Positions 57,810 through 64,000 of a DNA stretch of 64,000 nucleotides are shown here, piece by piece. A model generated the notes under the pieces. That model worked only from the letters and a program-made list of their open reading frames with translations. It was not told the DNA's origin and made no database searches. The DNA comes from Bimuria novae-zelandiae CBS 107.79. Taxonomy: Eukaryota; Ascomycota; Dothideomycetes; Pleosporales; Didymosphaeriaceae. Where the stretch lies: the NCBI GenBank assembly GCA_010015655.1, contig ML976674.1:921970-985969 (forward strand). The letters are read 5' to 3'. A program made the translations under genes and the position numbers. Every line of letters starts with the position of its first letter. Positions within the stretch are counted from its first letter, which is position 1.

Positions 57810-59488
57810 CTAACTATCGAGCCCATATTCCGTCTCCAATTCATTCCTCAACTCCAGACCGTCCTCGCCTGCCACGCTTGCGAGCGCAGCAATGCTTATA
57901 CCAAGAGAGACCCACCATATCACGTTCAAGCTCTTGGTATATACCTTGACAAATTCATCCCATATTTCGCTCCCCAGATCATCGCGCAGCTTATGCACCT
58001 CGCTAGCAAAAGAGTACGCGGCGCCGTTTCTTAGCTGATCTCGAAGTGAATCCGATGAAATGAGACTCAGGTTCTTGTTTACAACTGCGTTGAAGATAAT
58101 GGATGGCATAGTAACGCCCCATATGAAGCCAAAAGTTCGGATGAAAGAGTACACAGCGGCTGAGGCGGCGACGTCGGCTTCTGGGAGGCCTGCCATGATG
58201 GCCGGGAGAAGGGTCGACTGTGTGATGCCTAGCCCAGCGCTCGCGACAAGTTGAAAGACAGCCCATCTTGCCGTACTCGGGCTGAGTATTGTGAAAAGAC
58301 CAAACCCAATTGCGCTGAGGCCGAAAGCGGCAGCGTGGAGCGGTCGATAGGCTCCAAATTTGCTGAGGAGAAGGCCGCCGACAACCGCAAAGACTAACGT
58401 GCCAATTGCTAAAGGCAGAAAATCAACACCCGACTGAAGCACTGTTGTACCAAGAACGGCTTGGAACCATACGGGTAGGAAGTACGCTGCTGATTGAACG
58501 AGTACGGAGGCGAAGAAAGTCAACACATATGCGGTCGCAGAGGTGCGGTTGCTGAATAGGCGAGCGGGTACACTTGGCCATCTAGTCATTGGTGCGGATT
58601 GTTGAACGTGGAAGGCGATCCAACCGAGACATCCCAGAACAAGAGGCAGGATAATACGCCATGAGGACCACGGGTGTTGGATACCACCCATAACCAAGCC
58701 TAGCAGGAGTGATACCATGCTTGGGATGAAGATCAAATTTCCCAGCCAGTCGACCTGTTTCAGTTTCGAATGACCAGTGCGGCTTGCACCTGTTTTAACT
58801 CGCATAAAAAGGAGAACAACCGCAAGGGCGACACCACAGATGGGAATGTTCATGTAGAATCTGGTGTTGGGAACGTGGTTAGCTGTGCTCAGAAAATGTA
58901 TGGAATATGAAGTACTCACATCCAGCGCCAACTTGCGTCGGCAAGAGCACCACCAATAACAGGGCCTATTCCTGCCGCGACCCCAGCCCAGGCATTCATC
59001 AAGCCTACATACTTGCCACGTTCGCGTAACGAGACAAGGTCGCAACACACAATATCCAGCAGAACGTATATAGCCCCGGCTCCTACACCTTGTACCGTAC
59101 GCCCAGCAATCATCATGTTGAGACCATTCGCGCCGCCTGCAACACCGCTTCCCAGTGCGAATAAAGCTGTGGCCGTTATGAGAGGTATACGGCGGCCGAG
59201 GATGTCAGCCAATTGGCCCACCAGCGGCTGGATAACGCAAGAAGCAACTACAAAAGAACTTGCTATCCAGACATATTCCTGCTCGACGCTGCCAATGTCT
59301 GCCGTTACCCTAGGGAGCGCTGTGGTTACAATGGCGACGTCGAGGGCGGAGATGAAGGCGAGGAGGCAGAGGGCCGAGAAGATGCCCCAAAAGCGAAGGT
59401 TGAATTGCTTCTTTGCTAGCGGATTGCTTTGTGCCACAACCGTTGTTGACGTCGTTGGTATTATCTTAGGCTCATTATCTGTTGCCAT
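57810..59488 (-). CDS. MFS multidrug-type transporter (DHA2, 14 TMS)
   Basis: 539 aa, two exons: 59488-58920 and 58860-57810, with a 59-bp GTGAGT..CAG intron joining 'ASWRW' to 'IFYMNIPICG'. The cytosolic N-terminus is followed by TM1 with 'ALDVAIVTTALPRVTADIG' and motif A 'GQLADILGRRIPLI'. Then come 'RTVQGVGAGAIYVLLDIV' and motif C 'AGIGPVIGGALADASWRW'. The later helices include 'FLPLAIGTLVFAVVGG'. Fourteen hydrophobic segments and motif C place it among DHA2 H+ antiporters that export drugs or secondary metabolites. The start at 59488 is preferred; an in-frame Met at 59635 would add 49 residues of weak composition. Confidence 0.92.
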
Positions 59489-60056
59489 GATTATGTATGT
59501 CGAAGGTGCGAAAGCGACGGGAGGGTTCGAAAGTAAGCGTGGCCTCGAAGGCGACGAGCTGAAAGGGATGAAGGAGGGGGACGCGACCTCCCCGAAATTG
59601 GTAGTCGTCAGACATGAATCGACCGTACCGCACAATTAATTGTACCAAGGTGCATGGTGGGCAGCTTGATCTCGGACAAGGCAAGGCTGCGCGTTTGGGT
59701 GAGACCCTGCCAAACTACGCCACGCGCCTGCATCTCCTTCTATATACCCGTGGACGAACCCTGCACCGGCGACTTGAGTGGGCTGAACTCCGCCATTACG
59801 GTCATAAACAGGCCTGTGCGGCCCATTGAGGTTCCGAGAATGCATGTGTGCACAGACTATTGCATGTCGCCTTGCCAGCACCAGTGGCCCGTTCCGCACG
59901 CCTCCCGCGTCCTCCGCAATTTTTCTAATACAAGGGGGCTTCCTGTACGGCCTGACGCGAGGGTGGCAAGACATCAGTGCGTATGTGCCTTCATAGAGAG
60001 TTGACAGAGGTACGCAATGAGCGAGGCGCAACGGGCGATAGCAAGAACTGACGCCA
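59489..60056. other. intergenic
   Basis: Antisense frames overlap but none shows family features. Confidence 0.4.
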
Positions 60057-60570
60057 GAGCAGACGAGTAAGCGGCCGATCATGTTCGTAGCGCATAGCTT
60101 AGGCGGGATTGTTGTTAAAAGCGTGAGTGCGCTTTCCCCAGCTTCGGCAGCACACTTGACTAACAGCCACAGGCGCTCATCCACTCAGACGCGGCCCGCC
60201 AAGGCGCTCTCGCAGAGCATCGCTCGATCAAGCTGTCGACGTACGGCGTCATGTTCATGGGCACGCCGCACCAAGGCGGCAACGGCGTTGCGCTGGGCAG
60301 GCTGATGGTCAACGTAGCGTCAGTGTTCGTAGCGGCAGACGATCGGCTGCTGCGACATCTAGAGCGAGACTCGGAGTCGCTACAACAACAGCTTAGACAG
60401 TATGCTCCCATCAGTAGAGACTTTGTGACCAAGTTTGCGTTTGAGGAGTATGCGACGCCAACAGTGCTCGGCCGGTCGATGGTGGTAAGTCGGTATAAGA
60501 TAGTCGGTGCGCGCGGCAGCTGCTAACACCTGCCAGATTGTAAGCACTGGAAAAGGATGCGTTGAATAGC
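60057..60570 (+). pseudogene. alpha/beta-hydrolase domain fragment of an NLR/NACHT-type protein
   Basis: An exon starting near 60057 reads 'KRPIMFVAHSLGGIVVKS' with the nucleophile elbow GHSLGG-like 'AHSLGG'. A 51-bp intron (GTGAGT..CAG) joins it to 'ALIHSDAARQGAL', 'LSTYGVMFMGTPHQGGNGVA' and 'RDFVTKFAFEEYATPTVLGR', then a GTAAGT..CAG intron and a stop at about 60570. This is the conserved N-terminal lipase-like (SesB-type) domain found ahead of NB-ARC/NACHT and repeat modules in fungal NLRs. Here neither the beginning (the nucleotide sequence upstream has stops) nor any NTPase or repeat domain is present, so it is a truncated relic. Confidence 0.72.
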
Positions 60571-60839
60571 ATGAGTCTTCAAGAGCTGGAACGTATTCAT
60601 GCTGAGGATCACGCACTCCGGGTCAGGTCGTTTCCTGATAGGAAAGGCTCGTATGAGGAATTAGGCTGTGCATGAAAAATAAAACAAGATCGATTGCGGT
60701 AATGACAGGTTTGATTTGTGTCGCGTGTGAGCTCAGATATATGGGGAACTGTAAAGACTGTGTACTAAGATGAAAAGAGAATGCCATCCACGGAGATATT
60801 GTACAAAAACATGCTTCGCATGCTCGTCCATCCTTCACG

Positions 60840-63068
60840 ACCCTACCAGGCGCTTTGGGTACGCAGACGATATCTGCCTCTACAGGCGATCCCACTCCCT
60901 AGACCAGAACGTGGAAATGCTGGCAGAAGATATAGGCGCCATAAATTCCTGGGGAGACGCTAATCACGTGGCATTTACCCCAGAGAAACTCGAAATGATA
61001 CACCTAACTAAGCAGAAAAGTAACTATTTGCTACCTATCTAGATTAACAATTAGCTTATCCTCTAACCTACACTACTAGATAAGGCGCTACGCTGGCTAG
61101 GTGTTTACTTTAACAAGAAGCTTAATTTTAAAACACACGTCGTTACCCGCGTAGCTAAAGGACGCGCAGTCGCACAGCACATCTGTAGCCTTGCCAGGAT
61201 CTAGCACGGCCCACTAGCCAGCTCACTGCGCAAAGCAGTAATCTCATGCGTACTGCCACGCCTACTGTATAGAAACAAGGCCTGGTATAGAGGGCGCACG
61301 AAGCCCCCCAAGATTATAGGAGCTGCGCAGAACCAAAAGGTCAGCACACGACTCGGGTGGCATATCGCCGCCCTGGAAAAGGCCCTCACGATAGCGGTCA
61401 GAGGCGTCGTCCCCGCCTACCGCACCACGCCCACTGCCACGCTATACAGAGACGCAGGCATTCCCTTAGTAGCTATAGCGCTTAAAGAGTGCAAGGCGAG
61501 GTTTACTATATACCTGCACTGCGTTAACAAAGGTTACCCGCTTGCAGCGCGCACGCGACTAACTATAGCACATAGAGGAAGAGGCGCTAGACGCCTGCAG
61601 CGCCCACATATAAAAATTTAACTGCTCGCACAGCTATTCGCACCAGTACCTTGCCCTATACTACTATAATTACACTATTCTAACTAGTGCCAAACAGACC
61701 CTATAAATAATAAGCCTAAAAAGCTCGCTACTAAAGAATTTAAACAATAGTAGACAAGCCTGCCTACCAAGACAATCACAGTGTTCTCAGACGGCTCGGA
61801 ACAGCGCACAGAAAACGGCGAGCGCCACGTAACCTATGGATACGCTGTGTACCAGGGCCAGAGTCTGTTGTACACAGGCAAAGGCTCCCTTAACACGCGG
61901 GCCTACGTCTTTGACGCAGAAGCAGTAGGGGCCTAGAGAGGTCTTTAACACGTGCTACAGACTTAGGCGCACCGCCTAAGCCAGATCTAGATATGTGTAG
62001 ACAGCACATTAGTTATCTAAGGCATTAGGGGAGACCCCGCGCTGTTATCCTAGTAGGCCTTTATACGCTGCTAGGAAGCCATGGATACCTAGGATATTTA
62101 AATCTAATAGTTACTAGGCCACATAGGCATTAAAGGTAATAAGCTAGCTAATTAGCTAGCAAATAAGGTAGCTAAGGACCTACGCCTACCTATAGGGAAG
62201 GTAGCTAACCCTATAATATTAGGTCTATAATCTGATGCGCGCGCATACGTACGCGCTATATAACAAGAGTGGTGGCGCACATACACACCAAATCTCTCTA
62301 CATGGTATAACTAGTAGGGCCTAGCATACACCCCCTCCAGGCAACCGCCGGAGCTGGAGCTCACACGCCCCGCCCTGGCCAAGCTCCTATCCATGAGGAC
62401 AAGACACGGCAACTACGCCTGGTACCATAGGAAGTTTAAGCATGATGAGGAGACCCTTACGTGCACCTGTGGAGTAGACCTGGCCCTAGACTATATTGTA
62501 CACTGCCCACGGACAGTGCGACGCTTTAACTATTAGCTATAACGCCTAATATATCCCCTAACAGACACTAGAGAAGGAATACAGTACTTTAGGGCGCTAA
62601 GCCTAGGAGAATACGCAACCCTTCTTGCACTTAGTATTAATAATAGTATATATTAGTAAGTAACTAGCTAACTACGTTATAGGCAAGCAGACGCAAACCC
62701 TTGCTTTAGGCGAAGTAGATACGCTACCTGCTTATAACTTGCTAAGGTATCTACTATATAAGACTTAGCTCTCTCTTTTGTATACCTATATACGTGTATA
62801 TATCTTTCCTTACCTCTAATAAGTCTTGGCATGCTTCTGTACAGGACTAGGGGCAGCTAGAAGGTTACCCCTTTTCCTACTATTGTCACACAAAGGCCAG
62901 ATTAAACAGCTGAGTCGCCCCTATCTGGAGAGGGACAGCAGCAAGAGAGGCCGCTCCTATAGCAGCGGTAGCACTAGCATGAGTGGCCCTTACTAAGTGC
63001 AGGGCACGTCTACATACCCCCTGGGAGGTTACATAGGACGTAAAACCAATACTACTACTACTACTACT
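60840..63068 (+). mobile_element. 5'-truncated LINE (Tad/I-like, with RNase H), RIP-mutated
   Basis: 2.2 kb flanked by the 12-bp duplication CCATCCTTCACG (60828-60839, 63069-63080). The 3' end is a (TAC)n tract just before the right duplication. It starts inside the reverse transcriptase at 'FGYADDICLY' (catalytic YADD). Then come thumb sequences 'LRWLGVYFNKKLNFKTHV', an RNase H domain ('ITVFSDGSEQRTENGERHVT', 'DAEAVGA'), and a C-terminal Cys/His segment 'CTCGVDLALDYIVHCPRTVR' near 62460. Stops at Gln and Trp positions increase toward the 3' end. The same family occurs at 24928-25445. Confidence 0.9.
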
Positions 63069-63107
63069 CCATCCTTCACGTGTGCTCATATAACCAGGTC
63101 ACGGGCA

Positions 63108-63438
63108 CTACGAGAGCTTCCCGGTACCATCCTGGTGCACATGGCCAGTGGTGATCCTCCTGTCATTCTCGTCTTTGAAACGAATGGAGATGACCGGCTT
63201 CTTATCGTTTGGATCGTCATGGGACTGGTGCCACCTGCTTCCCTTGATCTCTGCCTTCTTGATGGCTGGATTCTAAATCATGTAAGCAAGTTTGTGGCTA
63301 GACGAGCGTTGCGTATCGACATACATTTTTCTCAGCTTGTTCGCAGAATGCATTGACTACTGGGCGGCTCTGGGAGTCGAGTTTATCAAGGGTGACAGTG
63401 CCGACGTATTTGATGAGTCTGCGGGATGAGGCTTGCAT
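63108..63438 (-). CDS. conserved-looking small protein, 92 aa, two exons
   Basis: Exon 1 is 63438-63325 (38 codons, 'MQASSRRLIKYVGTVTLDKL' .. 'AFCEQAEKN'), the intron 63324-63273 (52 bp, GTATGT..TTAG), and exon 2 63272-63108 ('PAIKKAEIKGSRWHQSHDDP', 'KKPVISIRFKDENDRRITTG', 'HVHQDGTGKLS', stop). It has no signal peptide or membrane segment; basic and hydrophilic, with one Cys. The style (RWHxSHDDPxD, GHVHxDGTGKL) suggests a small family with alternating beta strands that I cannot name. Both exons are too short to stand out alone; the splice is canonical and in phase. The stop codon lies only 28 bp from the LINE target site. Confidence 0.65.
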
Positions 63439-64000
63439 GTTGGAAGTTGCGATGGTGGACTAGTAACGTTTGGAGGGATAGTGAAGGATGTTGTGATGTG
63501 CTTGATAATGAATGTTGATTGATGAGAATGTGATGAGGCATGATTGATGGAAGGCAGCCTCTGCTCTTATACTCTCAGTTCTTGGACTTCGCAACACTGA
63601 GCTCTTGATGCTGTGCCGCAACACTGAGCTCTTGATGCTGTGCCGCAACAGTTTGAAGCTTCACTCCAAGTAGAATCCAGTACTTGCTAAAATAGCAAGA
63701 GCGTCACTCTATCCTCCGTCATTCGCTCATGCAACTTCAGTCACATCCCGAATGTGGCTATGAAGAAGTGACACCAAGTCTGAATGAGACATTGTGGGGT
63801 GAGAGGTTGACGCGCGTGTGCTCTGAGTCCGACTATTCGAGAAGTTCAAGAATAGTCGGCGCGTAACGAGCGGAGTCCGCGTGATGGTGGGACAGGACCC
63901 TGTTTTGCGTGGTTGCAGTTAACCCCACCACACCGAAAGCCTCGGCTTACCAACGCTTAGGTAATCCCACCACGCCAAAGGTGACCCCACCAACGAAATT
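63439..64000. other. intergenic with a 27-bp tandem duplication at 63591-63644
   Basis: It holds two copies of a 27-bp unit starting GCAACACTGAGCTCTTGATG plus the first bases of a third. The last 90 bp carry spaced CCCCACCA motifs. No gene seen; it is the probable promoter of the 92-aa gene. Confidence 0.5.

Noticed and set aside
63900..64000. Terminal repeat of a further transposon (spaced CCCCACCA motifs)
   Set aside because: The window ends before a partner or coding sequence can be seen.

Overview
The window comes from a filamentous ascomycete, most likely a Dothideomycete of the Pleosporales type. The evidence is the gene set (AMPK beta subunit, hybrid histidine kinase, YTP1-like membrane protein, Swi5, BUR1, HOM3, NCS1 and DHA2-type transporters, a HET relic), spliceosomal introns mostly 45-75 bp long with GT..AG ends and CTAAC/CTGAC branch sites, and a transposon island mutated by repeat-induced point mutation (RIP). 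I saw no rRNA, tRNA or CRISPR. Family calls rest on reading the translations by eye; no database search was run.

Left gene-rich arm (1-17.4 kb): the 3' end of an AMPK beta-subunit gene, a doubtful small ORF, a HET-domain pseudogene (2.7-4.9 kb), a cytochrome P450 pseudogene (5.8-7.5 kb), a PAS-PAS hybrid histidine kinase (minus), a YTP1-like membrane protein (minus) divergent from a long Swi5-family recombination protein (plus), a 1.5 kb gene-poor gap, a glycine-rich secreted protein, and an amidase pseudogene cut off where the AT-rich island begins.

Transposon island (about 17.4-44.2 kb): almost every insertion can be delimited by its own target-site duplication, giving a nested stack. A pogo/Fot1 relic is split by a 430-bp hAT-like MITE (8-bp TSD). 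That MITE is split by a second pogo element (TA), which is split by two Ty3/Gypsy elements (TSDs AAGAA and CGCTT). The CGCTT Gypsy element carries in its 3' LTR two further pogo elements (TA each). One of these is split by a third Gypsy element (CGTAC) and a solo LTR (ATAAT). A LINE 3' fragment sits in the first Gypsy element, and a small solo LTR in the second. The deepest path has six layers. Older layers are densely AT-mutated with Gln codons turned into stops; several young inserts are hardly mutated.

Right gene-rich arm (44.6-64 kb): an intact NCS1 purine/cytosine-type permease starting about 400 bp from the island, an Old Yellow Enzyme family oxidoreductase, aspartokinase HOM3 (minus, with Gcn4/CpcA-type sites upstream), the BUR1/CDK9-like kinase (minus) divergent from a 58-aa complex I accessory subunit, a hypothetical ORF, a small SANT/Myb-like nuclear protein behind an 11-bp minisatellite, a DHA2-type MFS transporter (minus), a broken alpha/beta-hydrolase fragment of NLR/NACHT type, a 2.2 kb RIP-mutated 5'-truncated LINE with a 12-bp TSD, and a compact two-exon 92-aa gene whose downstream flank received that LINE.

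The intact genes are mainly housekeeping functions and are not one operon or pathway. The decayed genes (HET, P450, amidase, NLR-type hydrolase) are of the accessory kind that turns over quickly near transposon-rich compartments.
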